Shown: in pieces, positions 25,477-37,015 of the stretch
Layout of the letters: each line of letters opens with the position of its first letter
Numbering within the stretch: the first letter of the stretch is position 1
NCBI GenBank assembly: GCA_013398275.1
Contig: VZSE01015288.1
Location: 1,047,524-1,111,523 of the forward strand
Reading direction: 5' to 3'
Source: Promerops cafer
Taxonomy: Eukaryota; Chordata; Aves; Passeriformes; Nectariniidae
DNA: 64,000 nucleotides
Position numbers and translations under genes: made by a program
The notes under the pieces: model-generated
Databases searched by the model: none
What the model saw: only the letters and a program-made list of their open reading frames with translations
What the model was told of the DNA's origin: nothing

Positions 25477-27308
25477 CTCTGCTGATCCTTGTATTTGCTG
25501 TGTAGTTTCCAAGGACATTGCTCTGGATTGAATACTTTTACCTCTAAACACTCTGAAACTTTGAAAATACAATTACCTTTCTTGGCAACATTCCCCATTT
25601 TTTCTCAGGCAAGTCATCATATAGATTATATACATTTCTATAACAGACTTTGCAGCAATGCATTAAAATTGGTTTTGAGCAGTGTGACAGTACAGAGTGG
25701 AGAAGGAGCTGGAGATTATCTTGCAAAGAGCATGTGTTCCCATATCTTCAAAATGTGCAACTTTTAAAAATAGGAATGCAGAAATTGCTCTGGAAAGTAT
25801 GCCTATAGAAGGGAAGGAATCCTTCTTTCAAAGATGACTTTGAAGCATCAAGCCCAGCCCAGCTGGTGAAGAAACAATTCTTTCCCCTGTATATATCGGA
25901 TGCTATATCTGTTGAAAAACTCACAGGGATTGTCACACCCTAGGAGATGAAGAAGACTTCCAAGACATTCTGGGCAATTTGGTTCACTAAAATGTACCTG
26001 GTTCATGCACCAATTCTCCCTATTAACCCATCCAGGTCTCCTACATTCCCAGACTGGGAGGACTAGAGGATTTTGGTATGGACATGGGACAGCTGCCCTA
26101 ACTGTAGTTGAAAACCAGCTACCCAAAAGGCAGCATCTGGCTGTCTGCAGACTGAAGGAGCACTGTGCCTTAAGACACCTAATGCCATATTTTTGAACTG
26201 TTTTTAAAGTATTCCTACAAAGACAATCCTAGTGAGAAACCAATTGGAAGCAAGCACTTGGGGGCTTGTGAAGATCCTGCTGTGTTCCTGTCTACAGCTG
26301 CAGAAGTTTTTGAATCTGACCTCAAGACACCTTGAGGTCAAGTAAACATGCTTTGCTAAAAGTGACAGTGATCTTGTGAGCTGTGGTACAGTGTGACCTG
26401 TGGCCTGTGCAATTAAAAAAAGTGTCTGCTGTTGCCAGATGTTCCATGTGTCTCCCCAGACCTCTTATTTAGAGTGCTGGCAGCAGCTATCCACCAGCAG
26501 TCCAGCACCCTGTGGGCCAAATGACTATTTCTGTTTTCTTGAAGAGCTATAATGATGACACATTTATCTGAAGTAGTTTGAGGCCATGCCCACGATAGTA
26601 ACTAGGGGGTAAATAATTTCAGGTATGTAACAGGTTCCACTTAAATCAGTAAAGTCTATTCCATGCTTTCTTTCATCTCACAATCGTTATATAGTTCAAG
26701 AACTATATTGGGCTTGCTCTTGGTAAGTCCTACTGACACTCCCAGCATTCGCCTTTTCATCACACATTTAATATGGATCTAAAATTAGACTGTTCCTGAA
26801 ATTAATATATTGCTCTTCGATATACAAGCTGCAAATTGAACAATAAATTATTGTGTCAGTATCTAATTAACTTGAGGTAAGATAGGAAGTTTTATGTTTT
26901 GCCACATCTAAGATAATAAAGTAAATAATAGAAATTATTTTCAATGCTGTCAGCTTGAAACTTATAGCAATTTACTGGCTCACAGAGCAAACTTAGCCTG
27001 ATAGAAGAACTATAGGTAAGAAACTTAAATAGGTAAGAGAGGGAAGCTTATAAAACTCTAAATGAATATTTACAAGAATTTAACCCAACGTACAAATCTA
27101 GAAGCATTATCACTTTTTTCTTAAACTTAGGAATAGGCACAAACTTCCACATACTTGATATAAATGTCTAGACCTTATTTTGTTTGAGTGAATTCATGTC
27201 TATTTAATAAGCAGAATGGTGCCAACAATTTTATAGAGCTCCACATGGTTTTTTTTCCTCTGGAATGTCTCCAAGCAAGTCACACTCTCAAAAAAAAAAA
27301 AAAATATT
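25477..27308. other. Intergenic stretch without recognised genes
   Basis: No coding exon or repeat was recognised. It contains an inverted repeat of nuclear-receptor-like half-sites at 26317-26340. Confidence 0.5.
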
Positions 27309-27420
27309 TGGCCCTCATCCTGCAAAGCCTTGTGTATGTGTCAAGATTTACATGCTGTGAAGAGCCTCATTGATTTAAATAGAGTTAGTCACTAAGTAAA
27401 ATGTTAAGTCTCTGCACAAA
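27309..27420. repeat. Possible remnant of an old amniote palindromic interspersed repeat
   Basis: The text 'ggccctcatcctgcaaagcc', followed by 'tcattgatttaaatagag' in the middle and 'gttaagtctctgcac' on the far side, follows the layout of an old amniote repeat ('gatcctgcaaa...cattgacttcaatggg...') that reads as two inverted halves. Recalled similarity only, so low confidence; the family name is not known to me. Confidence 0.4.
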
Positions 27421-28825
27421 TTCCACCAGGTTCAGAACTTTTGTTTGAAATATATTTATGTGTTCTCAAGCTTCCTTTTGGAAGAGCCCCTACTGTCCAT
27501 TGCTCCGTTTTTGTGTATCCAACACTTTCTATAGCTGTTCTAGTATTAATTCAGCCCAAATTTGCTGGAATATTTCACAAGATCCTGCGAGTTGTGGAAG
27601 AGGAAACTGCAAGTAGGAAACTTACCCAGTCTATATTTTTCACGGATCAAGAGTGCAATACATGATCCTTTGAGCACTATTAATATATTTCTGCGAGTTA
27701 GTGACAGAATTTGATCCAAAAAATTGTCTGAAATCCACTCAGTAGGATGCCCCACACTCCCCAACATGAATGCCAATAACTTCCATTATTGAAAAAAGTT
27801 TCTAGTGCTGTTCCTGAAAAAAAAATTCAAATGTGACTTGAGAATGACACAGTACAGTACCATCTTCCTGAGTTCACAGAAGATTATTCCAGAGTCTCTG
27901 CTGCTGCCCAACACCTTCTCATACTGCAAAAGGGTGAAAAAACCTGATGTGAGAAGACACTTTCCAGATTTTGCCATGTCAGTCCTACAGAATGACAGCA
28001 AACCTAACATCTTCCTGCAGTCTTTGAGGTGACAGTATAAGCTATTTCAGAGGTGCTCACTGTCTATCTTGGATCATGTTCAAGTTAGAAAACTGAAAGC
28101 AGTGATTTATAATTACCATCTGACTGCCATCCGTTTGGAACATATCACAGGAACTGTGGGAAAGACTGATACAGTTTAATTTAGGGACATTCTTACTGAC
28201 TTTTACTTTCCATTCTATATTAGCTCTGATAAGAGTTTCAATTTTAAGACTGTGCTAAATATGTCTTAGCAGTAAAATATGCCAAGAGTGAAAATGAACT
28301 ATCTAAATTTTACCCTTTTTTAAAGGTCAGGATTACACTCCCATTTTATCTAGAAAACATTTCACACATTTTGTGAGCACAGTGTATTAAACAAAATTGA
28401 GCTGATTGACAGTGGCACAGCTAAAGAGAGTACACAACTGTCTCATTAATTTAAAATGTCAGATAGATGTTCTGCTCTGGTATACTTCAAACAGGGTAAG
28501 AGATTTAGATATAACAGGTGTAGATCACTTTTCCACTGTCAAGCAATAAGTATAACTTAAGAAACAATATAGAAGCAGGCAGCTTTAAATACAAGAACTC
28601 CCTTCCCCTAGGAGTTGTACAGGGGAACCAATGCTTGTGACTTCAGAAGATTCAGTGACATCTGGCTTCACATTTTTCCTGCGTATGATATAATATTTGT
28701 CATATAAAGTTCTCCTCTCTGATGCTGTTCTGACTGCTAAACTTTTAACCTTGATTTCTGTCTGAAGGACTTTTTCTTGTCTGCTTTCTTTTGCATGGTT
28801 TGTTTTGTTGGTGGGTTGGTTGGTT
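27421..28825. other. Intergenic stretch without recognised genes
   Basis: AT-rich sequence; short frames only, none recognised. Confidence 0.5.
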
Positions 28826-28831
28826 TATTAC

Positions 28832-28905
<74 letters not shown>
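28826..28905. repeat. (TTA)n microsatellite
   Basis: About 25 uninterrupted copies of a TTA/ATT trinucleotide. The uninterrupted length suggests it is polymorphic. It creates an artefactual poly-tyrosine frame on the plus strand. Confidence 0.98.
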
Positions 28906-28908
<3 letters not shown>

Positions 28909-31900
28909 CCCTTTGCTGCTTTTACCTGTGGGACAGAACTGGTCTAATTTGTCCTTTCTTTCACGGTTGATCCTGAACATAGTAACAAGCAACAACAGAG
29001 TAGGGAACCAACCACTGCTCCAATACAAGTCCTTTCCAGAGACCTGTGTGAATAAATGATCTCTCCACTCAACATGAGAAGAAAGATAACTAACCATCTA
29101 CTGCTATATTTAAGCATGTATGTAATAAATAAGAGTCACATAATGGGTGTGTGCACATGACCATGAAGAGAGAGGTCAAAACACTGTTCTAGAAGATATT
29201 GGTGTTGGGTGTAAGAGGTTGATGCAGCAAGACATGGAGTTCTGCAAAGGTGAAGAAAGGAAGGAGCAACAGTGTAGGAAGAAAGCTGGAGAAAGGAGGG
29301 TGGGGATAAAAACCAGGATGCACAGGAAGAGTGAAAAGTGGGTAAATGAACTAAAAGAGAAGCAGCAAACAACAGCAATGGGCCGGCAAATGGAGGCTGA
29401 TGCAGAAATAGCAGAAGCCAAATTTTGGAGTTGAGGATTATGGGTTGTGTCCAGAAGGACATGGCCCCTCTCAGCTGTTGCTGTGCATCTCTAGACAATG
29501 GGAGAAAAGAAGGCATTTGAGGGCTATGGCTTTTACTGCCTGATCTCAGCCTTAAGTGGATGCTTCGAGGAAGAATAAGATTTTAAAATGCTGAGGGGAA
29601 AAAAAAAACAAGGGAAGGTGAGATAGGAGTCAGGCCTCAATGTGACTTCTGATTTTATTTCAGGCTGCTTGCTGACACGTTTTATTTATTTTTTTGGTTA
29701 CTACTGGATAATGTAAAAATGTGTGTCAAGTTGTGACCTGTCAAAGGTGATCAGAAGGCTTTCAGTCCTTAGCAGGGAAAAGGTTCTGCCACACCCCAGG
29801 TTAAATATTTAATATGGCCAAGGGCTGTCTGCGAGTGCAGTGGAGAATTCAGCTGGAGCTGTGCGGGGTGGAGGTGGTCTCTGATAAAGACACCAGATAA
29901 AAGTGAGAGCAAACTGGAAACTGAGCTGTGCAGAAGCCTGTAAGTGTCCATGTCATCTGTAGCCTAATATCACACTGAAATAAAATACATTTATAATTTA
30001 CTCTTCCAGCCTTAAGAAAGATTCAGATACCTTGATGCCCTTGAGTATGGCAGGTCAGTGCTGGGGATCCTCTTCCCTGCTGCTGCTGCTCTCCCAGTGG
30101 GAGGGAGGCTGTCTGATCTGCACTGAGACCTTGACTTGTAGTTGTGATGGCAGCAGGGAGCCCATTTCAAACTGTCCCACCCCAGATATTTTCTTTATTC
30201 CTTAATTAAACACCTTTAAGACTGAAGAGGAAATTGGTGAATGCACACTGGATCCTGTCATTGAGCTTCAGGGCTTAGGGCTCAGGTGCAAAGTTGCTGC
30301 AGCATCCATCTCCCTGGGGCATGGGAGTGCTGCCAGAGCAGGAGACTTCCAGAGCCAGTACTGCAAAACCAGCCTATGGAGCAAAGGATGGATGGAGGGA
30401 GTCATTTCACCCTTTCTCTGTTCCCTGTTGTAAAGTAATAGTGCATGGGCAAGTGGTTTTCATAACTCACTACAGATTATCTGGTATTTAATAGGAATTG
30501 CTGGTTTTACTTTCAAAAGAATTGACATGTTGCAGGATTGTCAGCTCTGGAGCCAATCTATTGCTCCAGATATCCCATTTCACATTGCTGACTAACACAC
30601 CCATCTCTCAGTGGCACTGTTTCTTATCCCTTCTGTTTAATAGTCAGATTGATTTTCATTCTTTATTACCATTTCTGTAGTTTTATACAGTTCACTGCTG
30701 TAAATCCAAATAATCTCCATCTGGAATATCACTTTGGCTCTCTTTTTTCATATTACTGGGAACTCACTTTTGTCAGTGTTTCAGTTTAACTCTGCCTTTT
30801 TTTGTTTGTTTGTTTGTTTTTCAATTTTGGTAGTGAATTCCTGGAAGGTTGTTAGCTGAGTTTCTTGGTGGATTGCATTAGCTTCTCATTCTGACTTAAA
30901 GGTACCAAACACTAAAAGTTAACAGATTATGTCACAGTAGAGATAATTTTTTCAAAAAACAGGAATAATGCTTGTAATGGATTCCTTTTTTGTCCTCCCA
31001 ATGCTTGCTGTATATTTGTGATGGACAGTACCGAGATAGCAAGTTTAAATATGAACTTTCACAACTGTGCAGTTGTTTTCTGAAATACCTGTAACTCCTT
31101 CATGGTAGTGGAATGCCTTTCACCCTGCTCCAGTATTTATGCAGTTCCATGTCCCAGTAAGTTTAAATATTATTTTTATTTAATAGCAATAATGTGAATT
31201 TCTATATAACTTCACTTGTCTTTCCATAAGATCATTTTCTTTCTATTATTCTTTTTCCTTACAAATGTAAGTGGTATCTTAGAACAGACTTGCCTCTTTA
31301 TCAGGTGTTCAATTAAAATCAGCTAAAGGCTCCCCTTTATAATTTCTGCACATGCAGAGCAGAAAGCAATGAACTGATTTAGGACCAGGCTCTATCCTCT
31401 TTATCACAGCAGATCCAGAGATCTCTGCTAACTGCTGTGGAGTTGTGGTGCCTTAGTTCACATAAGGACGGAATTTTTGCTTTCATGTGTAGCCAGCAGC
31501 ACAGTTCTCATATTGTCAGGAGGATGTTAATTCCTATTAGTGTTTGAACTTTGTTTTCAGAATGGTTACAAAGTTATCAGGGTGGTCTGAATTTACATTG
31601 ATAAATTAAGGTGTTTCACAAGCTACTGCAGAAATCCATTACACCATAAAATAAAGACAATTGATTTTTTTAAATTTTCCCTTCAAATTTGAACGCATTT
31701 GAAACCTCTTTGTCTGTCTTGGCCATCCTTTCCCACAGTATAGAATTAGGGTGCTATTGAAGCAAGTTGATACCTACTGGTGCAGCAATCAAACTCTCTC
31801 TGATATGAAGTATTAGCTGTACATGTCTCTTAAACTTTTTCCCTTTCCTTGGGACTAAAATTTGGCAGATTCATAATCTTCTTAGGGGGGTTTCTGTAAT

Positions 31901-32369
31901 ATGGCTGAAATGCATTTTACAATGAAGTGAGCCAAGAAAAGGACACAGAAATTATTCTTATTTTCTATTCATTTAGCACTGCTGTGTGATTTGAGATTCT
32001 CTAGCAGAAAAAATACTTGGTTTGCTGACATGAGTTCTGTGATCTGCAGTAAATATTGTCAAAATTGAAAACTTTGAAAAGGAGTTTTCAATGTCTTTGA
32101 ATTTTCAATAGTCTACTCTTAGCTGTACATTTCATTCTAGGTTTCTGCATGTAAGTTAAACAAATCCTGTCCCAATAAATGAAGCTTCCCTTCAGTAAGA
32201 GGGACAGTGAGAGAATACTTCCCACCCACTACACACAGGTAAACTCCCTTCTTTTGTGGAGCCAGAGCCCTTGGGTTTACCTTGAGGGCTTCAGGGAAAC
32301 GGGAGAAGGCTGGCCTGTGGATCCCTTGGCATTTGCCATTTCAAAAGCCAGGCTGGGTATCTTTCTATA
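28906..32369. other. Intergenic stretch without recognised genes
   Basis: No coding exon was recognised. The 29160-29500 section is purine-rich with open frames on both strands and no known domain. A short GTTT run lies at about 30803-30820. Confidence 0.5.
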
Positions 32370-32480
32370 GGAAGTGGTGGGCTTGATTAATGAAATCCAG
32401 CTGCCTCTGCCATGCCAGAATAAGACAAGATGATCTGCAATGACTCTTTCTGGCTGCAGGGCTTATGAATAAATGAAGTG
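32370..32480 (+). mobile_element. Very old CR1/L3-type LINE 3' end
   Basis: The string 'acaagatgatctgcaatgac' followed by 'tctttctggctgcagggctt' and 'atgaat' matches in order the 3' end of ancient CR1/L3-type LINEs ('gatgatcataatggtccc..ttctggcctt..atgaat'). Highly diverged. Confidence 0.5.
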
Positions 32481-33625
32481 ATTAAGAGACACACAGAAAG
32501 AGCCCATGTTCTTGAGGAGTCCTCCTGCACAGGAGGAACAGTAAATATGTTCAAGTGCATGAAAAGCAGAGTTAGTGAGGCTTAAAGGACCTTCACATTA
32601 TTTCTCAAGGTCTGCAAGCTTTGCTTTCTATTCTTTTAAGGTAAAGGTTTTCCATAGAACTCATCTGTAATTTGAACACATCTGGCACCTTTTATTATTT
32701 TTGTGTAGTAATTACCTTCTGCTCCTGACAGAGCAGTACTGGCACAGCACTGTAACAGCACTGACACTGTGGCTGCGGGATTCCCATGTGCCACTCATTC
32801 TGTCACAACACATTTTTCTACCTCTGGAATGTTTTTCAACTCTTATTGACTGCTCTCATCTACAGTGGAGAGACACTGAAAAAAAGTTGTGGGTTCTCCT
32901 ATCATATGTTTTCTTGCTAGAAAGACTTATTCCTTTTGTTTAGATATTTACGAATACTAATTAAATTCGGTTTAGAAAACATATGAGTTGCATTATTGTT
33001 TTTAAGAGTTGCAATGATTTAAAGAAAGTATCTTTTTATAGCTCCTAGGCTCTGAAGGAGCACAAGTTTTCCATAAAATAATGCTTTATTTTTCAAAAAG
33101 AGTTGGTTTTACTCCACATGCCAAAAGCTAAGACATTTGAGAATGTGAAAATCTTTTTTTCTATTTTCATTGCAGAAGAATTGCCATTTCTGATGATATA
33201 TGATCTCACAGCTTTGTAAGGTGATATTAGCCTCTATTATTGCTAACATTTATTTCGGAGAAAAAGTCAGCAGGGAGGACTATGGGGCTTAGCAAGAGAG
33301 TAGAGACCATTGTAACTACATTAATTGTCCTGGCACGTCTAATATTTCTTCAAATAAATTCATCTTTGTATTACAGATCCATTACAGTTAAATGCCAGTC
33401 AGCTTGACAGTGTTGTAATGTGGTTTTAGGATTTAGAATGACATAATATGAAATTGTTTCTCAGACCACTGTATTTTTTTGAAATAAAGCTCATTGTTAA
33501 GATAATTATTCACTTTGTCTCTCCTTAGAGATTTGCCTTTTTTAAATAACAATGCTGCCTCCACACTTTTCAGATAAGGGCCATGCATGGGGCTGGGCAT
33601 CTCAGCTGCAGCCCCAGCCTTGTTT
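32481..33625. other. Intergenic stretch without recognised genes
   Basis: AT-rich, nothing identified. Confidence 0.5.
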
Positions 33626-33629
33626 AAAG

Positions 33630-34645
33630 GTTAGTGTGAAAAAAAGAAAGTTCTGGAATGAAGTGAAAACAATTAAATGGAAGGAATTAATTCAAGTGCA
33701 GTGAAATGAACAGAAACTTAATTAAATGATACTCATGAAAATCTTGAGATATCATTTCCTTTCATAGAAATAAAGAATTTTCATAAAAGGAAATTAAATA
33801 AGAAATAAATAAATGAAATTAAATAAAAAGAGAGGAAAGGAAATATAATGTAATTAAATGAAACTGAAAAAAAGGAAAATTCTGAAATGAAAACAATTAA
33901 ACACAATGGAATGAATGAAAGTTTAGTGAAATGATCCAAACTTTTATGAAATGATACTCATGAAAATCTCAAAATTTCATGTATTTTTTCATGAAAACTC
34001 TTCATTTCATGAAAGGAAATGAGATGAGAAAAGAAGGAATGAAATGAAATGAAAAGACAGGAGAGGAAATGGAATGGAATGAAATGAAATTAAATTAAAT
34101 GAAAATGGAAAAAAAAGAAAATTCTTAGAAGTAATTTTTTTGAAACAGAATGGAATGAAGTGCAGTGTAATGACCCTAACCTTAATGAAATTATACTCAT
34201 GAAAATCTTGAGATTTCATTTTGTGAAAGAAAATGAATTGGAGAATTTTAATTTCATGAAAGGAAATGAAAGGAGAAATCAAGGAATGAAGTGTAATGAA
34301 AAGACAGGAAAGGAAATGGAATGAAATTAAATGAAACTGAAAAAAAGAAAATCCTTAGGAGAAGAATGGAATGGAATGGAATGGAATGGAATGGAATGGA
34401 ATGGAATGGAATGGAATGGAATGGAATGGAATGGAATGGAGTGAAGTGCACTGAAATAAACTGAAACTTAGTGAAAGGATACTTATGGAAATCTCGAGAT
34501 TTCATTTCCTTTCATGAAATGAAAATTCTTCATGAAACGAGAAATCAAGGAATGAAGTGAAATTAAAAGACAGGAAAGGAAATTGAAATGAAATGAAATG
34601 AAATTAAATTAAATTAAATTAAATTCAAAACAAAGAAAATTCTGA
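33630..34645. repeat. GA-rich tandem array, about 4 units of 229-288 bp
   Basis: The anchor 'gaaa(a/g)ttct/gaaaatcct' recurs at 33646, 33875, 34117, 34347 and 34635, giving units of 229, 242, 230 and 288 bp. Each unit repeats the order: GAATG/GAAAT-rich block, 'gatac(t)catg', an inverted 'atctcgagat'-type segment, 'tttcatttcctttcatgaaa', 'agacaggaaaggaaat', and a TTAAA/GAAAT-rich end. The last unit is longer because of an embedded pentamer array. The phenylalanine/histidine-rich frames on the opposite strand are products of this repeat, not genes. Confidence 0.92.
34364..34441. repeat. (GAATG)n pentanucleotide array
   Basis: About 15 uninterrupted copies of GAATG (equivalently GGAAT) nested inside unit 4 of the larger array. 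Neighbouring units have only one to three copies at the same place, so this looks like a local recent expansion. Confidence 0.98.
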
Positions 34646-36368
34646 AATTACATACAGGTGTTCTAAGCCCTTTTGCAGCAGTAGCTGGAGTCTGCTAAGT
34701 GTGTAAGAAGACAACAGATGCTTCTGATTAGGCAACTAAACCTCAGTGTTTCCACAGTGTGTGCTTCAGGAAGGAGTTTCTCTTTCCTTGAAATATTTGA
34801 TGGAATTTGCCAGAATCTGAACTATTATAGCTGGAAAGTTACTCCTGAACCTTGAAAGTTACTCCCTCTTGGTTCTAATTTTTTGCCAGCTGTAATTTTG
34901 TTGAGTGGTCAACTTGAAATAAAGGGCATAGAATGTAACATGCAGTTACAGTCAACCCTATTACTAATTCTGTATTATCTTTTTACACTCATGAACATTC
35001 AGGTTGCCTGTACAGTCCATATACATATCCTAAAGTGTTAAATTCCCTGACTGCAAACACTACCAAACGATCTGGGGGTATGAGGGGTGTGGGGAATGCT
35101 ACAGACATCTGTGGTTATGCTAAAAGGAGTTAAGTACTTTGCTCTGTCTTCAGTTTCCTGATGACAGGAGTGGAAAACAATTACCATTTTTCCAGTCAAA
35201 CCCTAAGTTTATTGTCTTGGGAACATTCCTTACAGATGACAGAAAGAGAAGAAACTATCCTACCAGATGTACTTCTAGCTATTCCATTACTTATCTCTCC
35301 TGACACTTGGAAGTCTGTTTATTTGGTTTATTAAATATTACAGCTTACTGTTTAAAATACCATACAGCAGGACTGCTAGAACTGCTATGTTATCCTTCTT
35401 TGTTCAGTTCTTATCTGACAAGGTCATTGTTTAATGAATGTAGGCACATAAAACGTTCAAGACACAGTAAGGCAATAAACTGTTCTCTTTTTCCTATCAG
35501 TTGTAAAATCTGCAGGATGACTGACAATTATAAACACCTCAGGAGGTGAGGTATGAGATCCCTTTTAATACTGAATTCTGATATATACATTATGTGTTGG
35601 AGGCATGGTCTCTCAAGCAAAGAGCTGTGTTAAACAAATAAATTGGAACATATGAAATGTTCCATTCTTAAGGCTCCATTGTGTCTTCCTCTTGCTAATG
35701 GACACTCAACATTAGTAACTTCCCCCCTGCCCTTCTCTTCTGCATCAGATAGAAAAAGCTAATTTTTGTCTTTCAGATTTCTGGGCAGCTGGTGAACTTC
35801 TTAAGCACTTTATTGTAAAGTATAAACTCCTGCCTCTGTGCTTCCTACATGGCACACATAGTTCGGTGAGGAGTGTATCTTTCACAGGACATTACATTCT
35901 ATATTGGTCTGTACTTTAAAAATGCATGTGATACAAACATTTAAATAGGTTAACTGCATTTGGTTCTTACTGTCTCTTTACTGAGACAAAGCAATATAGT
36001 GATTAAACCCCATGCCATGATCTGTGTATGACACAAAACAGAGTACAAGTGCACACTTCTGAATTAGCTCAGATTACCTTTGTTCTGATGAGAATGAGTG
36101 CAGTGATCTGGGACAGAAGTGAGAAATGGATGGACAAAGGCAGCACAGTCATTGTCCAAGACAAGTACTCACAGGTTCATAGTCAGGTACAAGAGGCTTC
36201 TTGCCACCACTGCAATTTGCACATCCAGAGGCAGCCAAGGCATGCCAGCTCTAGGGGGAAAAAAAAGGGTAGGCGTATTGTTAAATTGAAGGAAAAGGTC
36301 ATGTATAGCTGTCACTCCATCTGAGCAAAGTAAATACAGGTCTTCCTGAAGTTTGACAGCATTAACAA
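34646..36368. other. Intergenic stretch without recognised genes
   Basis: No coding exon or repeat was recognised. Confidence 0.5.
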
Positions 36369-37015
36369 GGCTAGAGATCTATAGCTGGAAGGGATTTCCA
36401 GGTATCATTTACTCTGTTCTCCAGCATCAGCACAGAATAATGCCTATCATGCTCTTCCTGACAAATGCTTATTTATTAACAGCTGCCAGTTAAGGTGATT
36501 CTGCAGTAATCACAAGTAGCATTGCCTCATGCTACTTCATTGCCCTTTTAACCTGACATTTTTTCTAATTGCTAATCCAGATCTGGTTACCAACTAAGGT
36601 AATTATTTCTTAACTTTGTACCTGCAGTAGTACAAAGCTAGTTGAATCAACTTCCTGAAAACTGAAAACATACTCAGCAGATTCCTATAATATCCCTTTT
36701 CTCAGTTTCCTCTTTCTTTTCAGCCTAAATTCCTTCTAGTCTTTCTCACAGCTCAGGGTTTCTGAACTGCCTGTCAACTTTTCTCTCAGCTCTCTCTCAT
36801 TTTTCATTCTTTTAAGAACACAGCACCCAAAATGGGACTCTCTCTACCAGATGTGGAAGAAAAACACAGTGCCACACAGACCCCAGAAATTATCTTCTTT
36901 GGCTTGTATGTGGTCCTGTTATTGAAACTTCCCAGAACATTGTTGGTTTTGCAATCCTGCCACATCAGTGACTTGTGTTCAGCTTGTGACCCACGTAACC
37001 CAGGGTGCTTCGTTG
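36369..37015 (-). mobile_element. Ancient CR1 LINE, 3' portion
   Basis: Read on the plus strand (reverse of the element), blocks appear in the CR1 order: 'tagctggaagggatttcc', 'ttcctgacaaatgctt', 'taacctgacattttttct', 'tttctcagtttcctctttc', 'agcacccaaaatgggactc', 'ccacatcagtgacttgtgtt' and 'gcttgtgacccacgtaaccc'. Every block is diverged, so this is an old copy of about 650 bp. No intact frame. Confidence 0.7.

Noticed and set aside
28805..29059. Plus-strand frame with a long tyrosine run
   Set aside because: It is the translation of the (TTA)n microsatellite.
34007..34505. Minus-strand frames rich in Phe, His, Ser and Ile-Pro
   Set aside because: They are translations of the GA-rich tandem array and its GAATG repeats.
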